Shown here: positions 23,336 through 31,854 of the stretch, one piece after another
Position numbering within the stretch: position 1 is the first letter of the stretch
How the letters are laid out: every line of letters starts with the position of its first letter
DNA from: Betaproteobacteria bacterium
GTDB taxonomy: Bacteria; Pseudomonadota; Gammaproteobacteria; Burkholderiales; SG8-39
Direction: 5' to 3'
Assembly: GCA_947479645.1 (NCBI GenBank)
Contig: CANKAJ010000039.1
Span: 1-37,808 of the forward strand
DNA: 37,808 bases
Program-made: the position numbers and the translations under genes
The notes under the pieces: generated by a model
Seen by the model: the letters and a program-made list of their open reading frames with translations, nothing else
The model's database searches: none
Told to the model about the DNA's origin: nothing

Positions 23336-24607
23336 CTAATCGAGCACGGCAGCAATCATCAACAGAAAGGTGGTGCCGAACGCCGTGGGGATGCCATAGC
23401 TTTCCATTTTCGATACCGAATCACCAGCGATGACCTCGACCGGAACAGAAGTTTGTTCCAGCACATTGTTGGTTGTCGAGTCTTCCAGCATTCGCGTCAG
23501 GGAATTCTTGCGAGCGGTGCCCATGACGATTTTCTGGCAATTCAAGCGGCGTGCCTCTTCAACGATCATGGCTGCCTTGTCGCCGGTGCGAATGTGGGTG
23601 GAATAGGGCACGGCATAGCTGTCCATGACCCTCTTCGCCAGACCCAGCCGCTTTTCCGCCTCATCGCGATGATAGGACTCCTGCGTTTTTTTGCTCAGGA
23701 AGCGCCCGATGTGTCGTGACAGGCGCGGTTGAACGTTGATCAGATGGATCTCCATTTCAGGGGTTTTCATGAACTCATTGACGACGTGTCTCAACGCGTA
23801 TTCGGAATTGCGTGAACCGTCGACCGGAACTAGGACTTTCAGCATGGCATTTTCTCCTTCGGTTGGGACAACATCGGTTATTTCCGCCTCAAACGGGCGG
23901 GCAAGCACTGCGAGGTTCGAGGAAATTCGGGACTCGAGCCTGCGGTGATTTCTGACAAACCCTGACCACAGCACACCGCCGATAGCCGCGATGTAGAAGA
24001 GCGCGACTGCAGCGCCATTGGTGTTGAAGGTATCCTTCAGAAAAGGTTCGCTCATGATCATCTTGGCTGAGGTCCAGGCGAGCACGGCGGCGCCCAAATA
24101 AATAATGACGGGAAACCGCTCCACCCAGTGCAGCAGTATGGTGCTGCCCCAGACCACGATGGGCACGCTGATCAGCAGGCCCAGCACTACCAGCACATAG
24201 CTGCCCTGGGCTGCACCGGCTACCGCAAGAACGTTGTCCAGTCCCATGACCAGATCGGCCACGATGATGGTCTGGATGGCGCCGCGCAATGTGATGGAGG
24301 GTTTGATCTTGCCGTCTTCTTCCTCGCCATCTTCCGGTGTCAGAAGGCGGTACGCAATCCATAGCAGCAGCGCGCCGCCCAGAGCGAGCAGTCCGGGGAT
24401 CTTGAGTAGCCAGACAACCACCAGCGTCATGGCGCTGCGCACGATGATGGCGCCGACGGCGCCAAATACGATGGCCCGTTTTTGCAGATGTTTGGGCAGG
24501 CTGCGTGATGCCAGCGCGATGACGATCGCATTGTCTCCCGCAAGCACGAGATCGATGACAACAATTGCGAGAAGTGCGGTGAGGAATTCGATGGATAGAA
24601 TGTCCAT
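23336..24607 (-). CDS. TerC-family membrane protein fused to a UspA domain
   Basis: 423-aa inner-membrane protein. Residues 1-220 are a TerC/YjbE-type domain with the paired motifs DLVLAGDNAIVIALA (19-33) and DLVMGLDNVLAVAG (118-131); this family is linked to manganese export or metal handling. After a linker, residues 255-395 form a universal stress protein domain: MLKVLVPVDGS, INVQP, and VMGTARKNSL. The usual Usp G-2x-G-9x-G(S/T) ATP loop is degenerate, with only G363 kept, so ATP binding is doubtful. A short hydrophobic tail (about 404-422) follows. An ideal internal ribosome-binding site precedes M255. The start ATG at 24607 has AGGGAGC. The upstream YccA-like gene on the same strand ends 24 nt before it. 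The fusion suggests stress-coupled metal transport. Confidence 0.88.
   Translation of the reverse strand: MDILSIEFLTALLAIVVIDLVLAGDNAIVIALASRSLPKHLQKRAIVFGAVGAIIVRSAMTLVVVWLLKIPGLLALGGALLLWIAYRLLTPEDGEEEDGKIKPSITLRGAIQTIIVADLVMGLDNVLAVAGAAQGSYVLVVLGLLISVPIVVWGSTILLHWVERFPVIIYLGAAVLAWTSAKMIMSEPFLKDTFNTNGAAVALFYIAAIGGVLWSGFVRNHRRLESRISSNLAVLARPFEAEITDVVPTEGENAMLKVLVPVDGSRNSEYALRHVVNEFMKTPEMEIHLINVQPRLSRHIGRFLSKKTQESYHRDEAEKRLGLAKRVMDSYAVPYSTHIRTGDKAAMIVEEARRLNCQKIVMGTARKNSLTRMLEDSTTNNVLEQTSVPVEVIAGDSVSKMESYGIPTAFGTTFLLMIAAVLD
23843..23859 (-). promoter_or_regulatory. Internal ribosome-binding site and start for a stand-alone Usp domain
   Basis: AAGGAG (23859-23854) lies 8 nt before the in-frame ATG at 23845-23843, codon 255 of the TerC-UspA gene. 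That ATG is exactly the first residue of the Usp domain (MLKVLVPVDGS). Spacing and sequence are as good as any gene start in the window, so a separate 169-aa Usp product is likely made as well. Confidence 0.6.
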
Positions 24608-24631
24608 TTTTCAGGCTCCCTTGGTTTTGAT

Positions 24632-25315
24632 TTAATCGTTGCTTTCGAGGATTCCCAGCAATTGCAGCAAACTGGTGAACAGGTTGAAGATCGCGACGTA
24701 AAGCGAAATCGTGGCCAGGATGTAGTTGGTCTCCCCGCCGTGAATGATCTGGCTTGTCTCGTAGAGAATCAGGCCAGCCATCAGCAGCACGAATGCCGCG
24801 GATACGACCAGTGAAAGCGCCGGTATTTCGAAAAAGATCGCGCCCAACCCGGCGAGGAATGCAACGATGATGCCGGCCGTCAGGAACCCGCCCATGAAGC
24901 TGAAGTCCCGGCGGCTTGAAGTCGCATAGGCGGACAGGCCGAGGAATATGGCTGCCGTGCTGCCCATCGCCATCATCACCACCTGATGGCCATTGGGCAT
25001 GGCCAGGTAGCGGCTGACGATCGGCCCCAGCGTGTAGCCCATGAAGCCCGTCAGTGCGAAAATGGAGGCCAGGCCCCAGGCGCTGTTGCGCAGACGGAAG
25101 GTCAGGAACAGCAGTCCGAAATAGCCGATCAGCGTCAGCATGATTCCCGGATACGGCAGCTTCATGCTGGCGCTGGTCGCGGCCGTCGCTGCGCTGAACA
25201 GCAGCGTCAATGCCAGCAGCCAGTAGGTGTTCTTCAGCACGCGGTTGGCCGACAGCGGTGTGGCCGCAGTGGCGTCGGCGTTACGGGTGAGGACCAATGT
25301 GCCTGTCTCTTGCAT
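24632..25315 (-). CDS. Bax inhibitor-1/YccA family membrane protein
   Basis: 227-aa inner-membrane protein with seven predicted helices. It has the family pattern: an N-terminal cytoplasmic segment, VLKNTYWLLALTLLFSA as first helix, GFMGYTLGPIVSRY, and a C-terminal LYVAIFNLFTSLLQLLG typical of the YccA branch. YccA in E. coli modulates the FtsH protease; other members leak Ca2+ or protons. The ATG at 25315 is set by AAGGAG. It is first in a minus-strand pair with TerC-UspA and divergent from the NhaR-type regulator at 25457. This suggests a membrane or ion-stress unit rather than catabolism. Confidence 0.92.
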   Translation of the reverse strand: MQETGTLVLTRNADATAATPLSANRVLKNTYWLLALTLLFSAATAATSASMKLPYPGIMLTLIGYFGLLFLTFRLRNSAWGLASIFALTGFMGYTLGPIVSRYLAMPNGHQVVMMAMGSTAAIFLGLSAYATSSRRDFSFMGGFLTAGIIVAFLAGLGAIFFEIPALSLVVSAAFVLLMAGLILYETSQIIHGGETNYILATISLYVAIFNLFTSLLQLLGILESND

Positions 25316-25380
25316 GTTGAACTCCTTCAGTTCTCCGATGGGCGACTTTTATTCAATCGCGAAGCCAGTTTAGGGTCGTA

Positions 25381-25431
25381 ATCTATTCGTGTAAAATCGT
25401 TTATTATTTGGAAATAGATCGATAAAAACGA
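25381..25431. promoter_or_regulatory. Operator-like inverted repeats in the nhaR divergent region
   Basis: In an AT-rich stretch between the YccA-like and nhaR-like genes, ATCTATT (25381-25387) mirrors AATAGAT (25413-25419). Overlapping it, TCGTTT (25397-25402) mirrors AAACGA (25426-25431). Divergent LysR-type regulators usually bind such sites next to their own promoter and control both directions. Confidence 0.4.
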
Positions 25432-25456
25432 AGTATTCAGGACGGGTGCCGAGACC

Positions 25457-26365
25457 ATGAACTACAAACATCTTTATTATTTCTGGCAGGTGGCCAAGGC
25501 TGGCGGGGTCATGCGCGCGAGCGAGAAGCTGCATTTGACGCCGCAGACCATCAGCGGCCAGATCACGCTGCTGGAGGACGATCTGAAGACTGCTTTATTC
25601 GTCAAGCGTGGCCGCAATCTTGAGCTGACGGATGCCGGGCGGGTCGCACTGGGTTATGCAGACGACATCTTTGCGCTGGGCTCCGAGCTGCAGGAGGCGA
25701 TGCGCAATCCGGCTGAAGGCGGTCGTCCCATTGACTTCCGGGTGGGCATCGCCGATGCAGTGCCGAAGTCGATCGCCTATCGGCTGATCGAACCGGCGGC
25801 CCGGTTGCCCATGCCCGTGCGCATCGTCTGCCGGGAATGGAAGCTGGACAGCCTGTTGGCGGAACTGGCAGCGCATCGGCTGGACCTGGTCATCGCAGGC
25901 GCGCCGATTCCCCCCTCGATCAGCGTGCGTGCCTACAACCATCGCCTGGGAGAGTCCGGCACGAGTTTTTTTGCCGTTGCCCAGATCATCAAGGGACTGA
26001 AGGGCAAGTTTCCCGCCTGCCTGAATGGAGCCCCCATGATGTTTCCGGGGGAGGATGCCGCGGTCAGATCGCGGCTGGATCAGTGGTGTCACGCCCATGA
26101 GTTGCATCCACAGGTGGTCGGGGAGTTTGACGACAGCGCGCTCATGAAGGTGTTTGGGCAGCATGGCGCCGGTGTGTTCATGGGGCCGACCGTGCTAGAG
26201 CGGGAGATTGAAAAGCAGTATGGCGTGAAAATCGTGGGCAGGACATCGGAAATTGTCGATGAATTCTTCGCCATTTCAGTCGAACGGCGTGTGCGCCATC
26301 CTTGCGTTATTGCCATCACCGAGGAAGCGCGGGGCCAGCTTTTCGCCAAGCGCCGCCGCGCCTGA
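25457..26365 (+). CDS. nhaR: LysR-family transcriptional regulator, NhaR type
   Basis: 302-aa DNA-binding regulator. The N-terminal winged helix-turn-helix (about 1-60) begins MNYKHLYYFWQVAKAGGVMRA and contains LTPQTISGQITLLEDDL. The effector domain includes VGIADAVPK, FPACLNGAPM, VVGEFDDSALMKVFGQ and FMGPTVLE. These blocks match the NhaR subgroup, which in E. coli activates the nhaA Na+/H+ antiporter in response to sodium. No antiporter gene is adjacent. The divergent partner is the YccA/TerC-UspA pair, which may be its target here. The start ATG at 25457 is at the family's usual position; the ribosome-binding site is weak. Confidence 0.9.
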   Translation: MNYKHLYYFWQVAKAGGVMRASEKLHLTPQTISGQITLLEDDLKTALFVKRGRNLELTDAGRVALGYADDIFALGSELQEAMRNPAEGGRPIDFRVGIADAVPKSIAYRLIEPAARLPMPVRIVCREWKLDSLLAELAAHRLDLVIAGAPIPPSISVRAYNHRLGESGTSFFAVAQIIKGLKGKFPACLNGAPMMFPGEDAAVRSRLDQWCHAHELHPQVVGEFDDSALMKVFGQHGAGVFMGPTVLEREIEKQYGVKIVGRTSEIVDEFFAISVERRVRHPCVIAITEEARGQLFAKRRRA

Positions 26366-26412
26366 TCCGCGGGTGTTCGGGCGCCACGCGACTTGCGGCT
26401 CAATGTGGCAAT

Positions 26413-26427
26413 ATCGGCCTTGCCGAT
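26413..26427. terminator. Possible weak hairpin after nhaR
   Basis: ATCGGC-CTT-GCCGAT is a 6-bp perfect inverted repeat with a 3-nt loop, 48 nt after the nhaR stop. It lacks a T-run. The rest of the 183-bp gap before the next Bug gene shows nothing else I can name. Confidence 0.3.
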
Positions 26428-26548
26428 TGGTCGAGCGTGCTGATAGGTCGGATTCATCGAGCCAACTTCGACGCCCGCACATTGCCCATGGTGTGGGTCT
26501 TGAAGTGTGCGAGTATCGTTTCAAATCCTTCATTCCAGTGGAGTCACC

Positions 26549-27562
26549 ATGCGCAGTGGATTTCCCGCAGTTTTGATCGGCTGTATGGCCGGTCGCGTGC
26601 TTTTGGCAGTGTTGGCATTGATGTGGCTGTTGCCGGCCGCGGCGCAGCAGGACCCCGCGCCAGGTTTTCCATCCAAGCCCATGCGCCTGGTCAATCCGTT
26701 CGCGCCAGGCTCCGTGCTCGACGTGGTGGCCAGACTGCTCGCTCCGAAGATGAATGAAACCTGGGGTGTCCCGGTTCTGGTGGACAACAAACCTGGAGCG
26801 ACTGGCACCATCGGCATGGATTTCGTGGCGAAGTCGGCGCCTGATGGGCACACCTTCGGCATTCTGATCATCAGTCATGCGGTGAACTCGGCGCTGGAAG
26901 GATCGAAAATGCCTTACGACATCGTGCGCGATCTGTCGCCCATCACGCAGCTGACCAGCAATGCCTACGTGCTCTCGGTCAATGCGAAATTGCCCGTACG
27001 CTCAGTCAGCGATCTCGTCGCCTATGCGCGGGCGAATCCCGCGGGCGTGCGCTATGGTTCCTCTGGCACTGGTGGCGTCATTCATCTTGCAGGCGAATGG
27101 CTGGCCTTGCTCTCCAAGGTGAACATGACGCACGTCCCATACAAGGGAAACGCACCGGCGATCGCTGACGTTGCGGGAGGGCATATCGAGATGATGTTCT
27201 CCTCAGTCACGCTGTCGGCGCCCCTCGCGAGCCAAGGTCTGATCCGTTCTATTGCTGTAACCTCGGCCAAGCGTCTGGCGGCCTTGCCCGCCCTGCCGAC
27301 CATGCAGGAGTCCGGCATCCCGGGATTTGAAGTGGATGGTTGGTACGGTATCGCCGGTCCCCAGGGGATGCCGGTGGCCATCGTTGATAAATTGAATCGT
27401 GAGTTGGTCAGGATCGTGCGCCTGCAGGACACGCGCGACAAACTGGCCGCGGATGGCATGCTGCCGGTGGGTGGGACGCCTGCCCAGTTCGCGGCCCTGC
27501 TGAAATCCGAAGATGAAAAATGGCGTCGCGTGGTGCAGGACCGCGGGCTGGCCGCCAAGTAA
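26549..27562 (+). CDS. Bug/TctC family solute-binding protein 7
   Basis: 337-aa periplasmic binding protein with a long signal region (about 1-33, ending PAAAQ). Mature FPSKPMRLVNPFAPGSVLD lacks the second Gly of PGG but keeps the aspartate D58. VLVDNKPGATGTIG, PDGHTF, YGSSGTGGVIHLAGEWL and HVPYKGN follow. The ATG at 26549 lies behind GTGGAGT; the frame upstream to 26507 is unlikely. The flavin monooxygenase gene starts 20 nt after its stop, then another Bug gene, so this is one three-gene operon in which the binding proteins probably serve the monooxygenase substrate. Confidence 0.92.
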   Translation: MRSGFPAVLIGCMAGRVLLAVLALMWLLPAAAQQDPAPGFPSKPMRLVNPFAPGSVLDVVARLLAPKMNETWGVPVLVDNKPGATGTIGMDFVAKSAPDGHTFGILIISHAVNSALEGSKMPYDIVRDLSPITQLTSNAYVLSVNAKLPVRSVSDLVAYARANPAGVRYGSSGTGGVIHLAGEWLALLSKVNMTHVPYKGNAPAIADVAGGHIEMMFSSVTLSAPLASQGLIRSIAVTSAKRLAALPALPTMQESGIPGFEVDGWYGIAGPQGMPVAIVDKLNRELVRIVRLQDTRDKLAADGMLPVGGTPAQFAALLKSEDEKWRRVVQDRGLAAK

Positions 27563-27582
27563 GGCGAATCAGGGAAAACATC

Positions 27583-28860
27583 ATGCAAAAGCAGCGCGCG
27601 TTGATTGTGGGCGGTTCACTCGGCGGCCTGTTGGCCGCCAATTTGTTCAGGGCTATTGGTTGGGATGTGCAGGTCTTCGAGCGCGCCAGTGATGATCTGG
27701 AGAGCCGTGGCGCCGGCATCGGCTTGAATGATCAACTCTTCGATGTGTTCAAGCGGGTTGGCGTCACCGTCGATGATTCGTTGGGCGTGGTCCCCAAATC
27801 GAGAACCTGCTTTGATCCCCTGGGCAAGGTCCTGGTCGAGTACAAACGCGGCAAGGTGCTCAGTTCCTGGGGGCGCGTCTATCGTTCGCTCAAGGATACC
27901 CTGCCTCGGGAAAACTACCATTTCGGCAAGACGCTGAGCGATTTCAGCCAGAGCGGCGGGCGTGTTCTTGCACGATTTGCCGATGGCAGCCGGGCCGAAG
28001 GTGATTTGCTCGTTGGCGCTGATGGCATTCGCTCAACGGTGCGCAGCCACATTCTTCCCGCGGTGCAACCCCGCTATGCCGGCTACATTGCCTGGCGGGG
28101 CATCATCGATGAGTCGGCGATGTCGCCGGAATTGCACGCGGCAATATTCGAGCGCAATATCATCTGCCTTCCCGAAGGCGAGATGATGAGCGGGTATCCG
28201 GTGCCGGGGCCTAGCAATGATGTGCGCCCGGGTTTTCGCTCCTACAACCTGGTCTGGTATCACCCGGTCACCGAGGCGAATCTGCGTGATCTATGCACCG
28301 ATGCGACCGGGCATTGCCACGGCAACAGCATCGCGCCGCAGTTGATCCGGCCGGAACTCATTGCCGACATGCGCGCGCTGGCACGCCGGGTGCTCGCCCC
28401 GTATTGCGCCAGCTTCATCGAGCAGATCCCCAAGCCGTTTTTTCAGGCCATCTACGACCTGCAGTCGCCAACGCTGGTGGTCGGACGGGCAGTGTTGATG
28501 GGGGACGCCGCCTTCGTCGCGCGCCCCCACGTCGGCATGGGCGTTACCAAGGCTGCGCTGGATGCCGAGTGTCTGGTTGATGAACTGTCCGCATCCGGTG
28601 CCAGCATTGAGTCGGCATTGGCGGGTTATGACACGCAACAGCGCGAATTCGGCGAGGGTGTGGTCGCGCGCGCGCGCTGGATCGGTGCGCATCTGGAAGC
28701 GCAGAATAAACCGCGCGAGCTGAGAACGCATGCAGAACTGCATCCTGATCTGCAGGAGTTCATGCATGCCAGCGGTGCCAGTCTGAACGAGGTGCCGGTG
28801 CTGTTGCAGCTGGTTGTTGCGAGGCGTGCGCGCGCGCAACAAAGGCGGCTGGCTACCTAG
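27583..28860 (+). CDS. FAD-dependent monooxygenase, 2,6-dihydroxypyridine hydroxylase-like
   Basis: 425-aa group A flavoprotein hydroxylase. It has the FAD-binding GGSLGG loop (10-15), the DG motif GADGIR (145-150) and the GD motif MGDAAFVARPHVGMG (306-320). The overall pattern (RGAGIGL, YIAWRGIIDE, YNLVWYHPV) resembles 2,6-dihydroxypyridine 3-hydroxylase of nicotine degradation, so an N-heterocyclic or phenolic acid substrate is plausible but not shown. The ATG at 27583 follows AGGGAAA; an upstream extension would overlap the Bug gene end. It lies between two Bug genes with gaps of 20 and 33 nt, so it is central to that operon. Confidence 0.9.
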   Translation: MQKQRALIVGGSLGGLLAANLFRAIGWDVQVFERASDDLESRGAGIGLNDQLFDVFKRVGVTVDDSLGVVPKSRTCFDPLGKVLVEYKRGKVLSSWGRVYRSLKDTLPRENYHFGKTLSDFSQSGGRVLARFADGSRAEGDLLVGADGIRSTVRSHILPAVQPRYAGYIAWRGIIDESAMSPELHAAIFERNIICLPEGEMMSGYPVPGPSNDVRPGFRSYNLVWYHPVTEANLRDLCTDATGHCHGNSIAPQLIRPELIADMRALARRVLAPYCASFIEQIPKPFFQAIYDLQSPTLVVGRAVLMGDAAFVARPHVGMGVTKAALDAECLVDELSASGASIESALAGYDTQQREFGEGVVARARWIGAHLEAQNKPRELRTHAELHPDLQEFMHASGASLNEVPVLLQLVVARRARAQQRRLAT

Positions 28861-28893
28861 ATCCCACGATTGAAATTGAAAGCGAGTCTGTTC

Positions 28894-29889
28894 ATGTCGA
28901 ATACGTATTTGGGCAATAAGTGGAATGTTGTAGCGCGGATTGTTTTATGTGTGTTTGGTGGGCTGCTTGCTACCTGCACGCTGGCGCAGTCTTACCCGAC
29001 CAGGGCGCTGCGGTTGATCGTGCCGTTCGCGCCGGGTGGTGGTAATGACACAGTGGCGAGGTCGATAGCGCAGCAGATCAGCGGCGGTCTCGGGCAGCCG
29101 GTGGTGGTGGACAATCGTGCCGGTGCGGGGGGTGTGCTGGGAGCGGATGCGGCGGCGAAAGCGGCGCCGGACGGTTACACGCTGTTCCTGGGCGGAGTAG
29201 GCAGCCATGCCGTGAATCCCAGCCTCAATCCGAAGCTGTCGTATGACCCCATCAAGGATTTTGCGCCGGTCTCCTTGATCGCCTCCGCGCCTTCGGTGCT
29301 GGTGGTGAATCAGGGGTTGAATGCAAGATCGCTGGCAGAACTCACCGCAATGGCAAAGGCAAGCCCTGGCAAGCTCAATTACGCGACCAACGGCAACGGC
29401 AGTTCGTCGCATCTGGCGACCGTGCTGTACGAAACCATGGCTGGTGTGCAGATGGTGCATGTCCCCTACAAGGGCTTCGGTCCGGCGCTGACCGATATCC
29501 TGAGCGGGCAGGTGCAGCTGATGTTCAACAGCATTGTCGCGTTGGTTCCGCAAATCAAGGCGGGCAAGGTGAGAGCGCTTGCGGTCACCAGTCGCAATCG
29601 CTCATCGTTGCTGCCGGATGTGCCGACGCTGGCTGAATCCGGCCTGACCGGTTACGAGGCGGGGTCCTGGTACGGCATACTCGTTCCCGCGGGAACGCCG
29701 CGCGACATCGTCATGCGGCTGAATGCCGAAATTGTGCGTGCGGTGAAGCAGCCTGAATTGCGCGAACGGCTGGCAGGTGAGGGGGCCGATCCTGTCGGCA
29801 GCACGCCGGAAGAGTTTGCGGCGCACATCAAGACTGAACTCGCGCGCATGGGAAAGCTGATTCGCGATGCGCACATCAAGGCGGAGTGA
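28894..29889 (+). CDS. Bug/TctC family solute-binding protein 8
   Basis: 331-aa classical Bug protein. The signal peptide runs to about residue 32 (CTLAQ), then YPTRALRLIVPFAPGGGND (34-52), VVVDNRAGAGGVLG, PDGYTLFLGG, NGNGSSSHLA and HVPYKGFGPALTD. ATG at 28894 or an in-frame TTG at 28870 could start it; neither has a strong ribosome-binding site, which suggests translational coupling to the monooxygenase 33 nt upstream. It is the most canonical of the nine in its ligand loops. It converges with the ABC operon; no terminator is obvious in the 63-bp gap. Confidence 0.92.
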   Translation: MSNTYLGNKWNVVARIVLCVFGGLLATCTLAQSYPTRALRLIVPFAPGGGNDTVARSIAQQISGGLGQPVVVDNRAGAGGVLGADAAAKAAPDGYTLFLGGVGSHAVNPSLNPKLSYDPIKDFAPVSLIASAPSVLVVNQGLNARSLAELTAMAKASPGKLNYATNGNGSSSHLATVLYETMAGVQMVHVPYKGFGPALTDILSGQVQLMFNSIVALVPQIKAGKVRALAVTSRNRSSLLPDVPTLAESGLTGYEAGSWYGILVPAGTPRDIVMRLNAEIVRAVKQPELRERLAGEGADPVGSTPEEFAAHIKTELARMGKLIRDAHIKAE

Positions 29890-29952
29890 TTGCGTACGCT
29901 GTACATTGGGACAAGACCGGTTCCAGCCTGATTACGAATCGGTCTGCGTGAC

Positions 29953-30846
29953 TTAGGCTTCGACCGCCAGATAGTCCCGCAGCGCGTCGCCGACGCGATA
30001 GAAGGACAGCACCGTCAGCACCACGACCACACCCGGCGCAATTCCGGCACCGGGGTTGACCAGGATGTAGCGGAAGCTTTCCGCCAGTGATTGGCCCCAA
30101 CTGGGATTGGGGGGTTGTATACCGATCCCGAGGAAACTCAAGCCGGTCTGGGCCAGCATTGCGCTGCCACAAAGAAACGTAATTTTCACCAATGCCGGAC
30201 CAGCGGCGTTGGGCAGCACATGGCGCCACATGCGATACGCTGCAGTCGCACCGTAGAGGCGTGTGATGATCACGAATTCACGATCGCGAACCACCAGCAC
30301 GCCTGAGCGGACCACGCGCGCCAGCGACGGGGCATACACGCAACCCAGCGCCAGCATGCTGTTGGTGAGGCTGGCGCCAAGCACCGTGGTCAGCACCAGG
30401 CAAAGAATGATGCCGGGGAATACCAGCAATGCATCGACAATGCGCATCAGCAGTTGGTCAATGCGCCCGCCGAGATAGCCGGCAGCCAGGCCCCAGGGGA
30501 TGCCAGCGGCACAAGCCGTGACAATGCAAATGACCACTCCCAGCAAGGCGGGCCGCGCGCCCCACATCAGGCGGCTCGCCACATCGCGGCCGATCTCGTC
30601 GGTGCCAAGGAGGTGGGACATGGAAAAAGGGGCGTGACGATTGGGAATATTCTGCGATATGGGATCATAGGGCGCGAGCGCCGGTCCGAACAGGGCGACG
30701 ACGGCCAGAAAAAGCAGATATACAGCGGCCAGCCAGAGACCCGGTGAGCCATCGAATAGGTGTTTCCACCCGTGGATGCTGGCGCTCGGTGTGTCCTCAC
30801 TGGTGTCCACATTGTGCGTGCTGCGCGCTGCGGTTGTGTCGGTCAT
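29953..30846 (-). CDS. ABC transporter permease, DppC/OppC type
   Basis: 297-aa inner-membrane permease of a dipeptide/oligopeptide/nickel-type importer. The N-terminal cytoplasmic segment is followed by a first helix (LWLAAVYLLFLAVVALFGP), LLGTDEIGRDVASRLMWGARPAL (the typical OppC_N-to-permease junction), and the coupling-helix region about YGATAAYRMWRHVLPN. FLGIGIQPPNPSWGQSLAES near the C-terminus is diagnostic. The ATG at 30846 has GAAGGAAA upstream. It is last in the five-gene minus-strand operon, 11 nt after the partner permease. It forms the translocation pore with that permease. Confidence 0.94.
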   Translation of the reverse strand: MTDTTAARSTHNVDTSEDTPSASIHGWKHLFDGSPGLWLAAVYLLFLAVVALFGPALAPYDPISQNIPNRHAPFSMSHLLGTDEIGRDVASRLMWGARPALLGVVICIVTACAAGIPWGLAAGYLGGRIDQLLMRIVDALLVFPGIILCLVLTTVLGASLTNSMLALGCVYAPSLARVVRSGVLVVRDREFVIITRLYGATAAYRMWRHVLPNAAGPALVKITFLCGSAMLAQTGLSFLGIGIQPPNPSWGQSLAESFRYILVNPGAGIAPGVVVVLTVLSFYRVGDALRDYLAVEA

Positions 30847-30857
30847 CTGCTTTTCCT

Positions 30858-31823
30858 TCAGCGACGTGTCCGGGGATCAAGCACGGCACAGCCGATATCC
30901 ACGACCAGACTGATCATCACAAATACCACGGTCAGTACCAGGGCCACGCTTTGTACCGTCGGGTAGTCCTTTTGCAATACTGCAGTGACCAGCATGGTGC
31001 CCAGGCCGGGGATGACGAAGACGGATTCGACCAGCACTGCGCCGCCAAACAAACTCGAAGTAATGATGCCGATGACTGTCACCAACGGGATCAGGGCATT
31101 CTTCAGTGCAAACCGGAAGAATATCTGTGCAGGACTCAATCCCAATGCCCAGGCGGTGCGTATGTAGCTTGATGACAGCGCCTCCAGCATGCCGCTGCGC
31201 GTGAAACGGGTTATCGCTGCGGCGGCACCCGACGCCAGTGTCAGGGAGGGCAGTACCAGTGACTGGATATGCTCATGCCAGCCCAGTTCAACCGACGGCA
31301 CGCCGGTGGCCGGAAACCAGCCGAGCTTGAGTGCGAACAGGTTTACCGCAAGCATGGCCAGCCAGAATTCCGGCAGCGCCAAACCCAGTCCGGAGACACT
31401 GGTTACCGCAGCATCAATGCGATTGTGGCGATTGATCGCAGACAACACTCCCAACGGGATACCGATCAGCAGAGACAGTATCAATGCGATCACTGTGAGT
31501 TCGATGGTCAGCGGCAGGCGTTCGGTAATGGCCTTGGCGATATTGCGACGGTCAGTCAGCGACCGGCCCAGGTCGCCGCGGATGGCGTTGCCCAACCAGC
31601 TCAAATACTGCACGTGCAAAGGGCGGTTCAGTCCCATCTCTTCGCGAAGCACTGCGATCGCTTCGGCCGAGGCCTCGGGGCCGGCCGCCTCTTCCGCGGC
31701 GCCGCCGGGAATGATCTGAACAAGGCCGAAAATCAGAATGGTGCCAAACAATACTGTGGGTATCACAGCCATGAGGCGGTGAAGGACCACGCTCCATATC
31801 GATGAGACAGAAGCTGCTGCCAC
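30858..31823 (-). CDS. ABC transporter permease, DppB/OppB type
   Basis: 321-aa inner-membrane permease, partner of the DppC-type protein. It has the DppB pattern: an N-terminal helix, LNRPLHVQYLSWLGNAIRGDLGRSL (the periplasmic domain signature), the coupling loop about SYIRTAWALGLSPAQIFFRFALKNALIP, and FVIPGLG with a final helix before DPRTRR. The start appears to be GTG at 31823, with GAGGT about 11 nt upstream. The gene lies 31 nt after the binding-protein gene. Family members import di/oligopeptides, nickel, glutathione or sugars; the cargo here is not clear. Confidence 0.93.
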   Translation of the reverse strand: MAAASVSSIWSVVLHRLMAVIPTVLFGTILIFGLVQIIPGGAAEEAAGPEASAEAIAVLREEMGLNRPLHVQYLSWLGNAIRGDLGRSLTDRRNIAKAITERLPLTIELTVIALILSLLIGIPLGVLSAINRHNRIDAAVTSVSGLGLALPEFWLAMLAVNLFALKLGWFPATGVPSVELGWHEHIQSLVLPSLTLASGAAAAITRFTRSGMLEALSSSYIRTAWALGLSPAQIFFRFALKNALIPLVTVIGIITSSLFGGAVLVESVFVIPGLGTMLVTAVLQKDYPTVQSVALVLTVVFVMISLVVDIGCAVLDPRTRR

Positions 31824-31854
31824 CGTTATTGACCTCGAGCCTGATTCAGAAGGA

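Noticed and set aside
25316..25456. Possible yybP-ykoY manganese riboswitch upstream of the YccA/TerC-UspA pair
   Set aside because: TerC-family genes often carry one, but I could not find its conserved loops here. The stretch is short, AT-rich and better explained as a LysR-type operator region.
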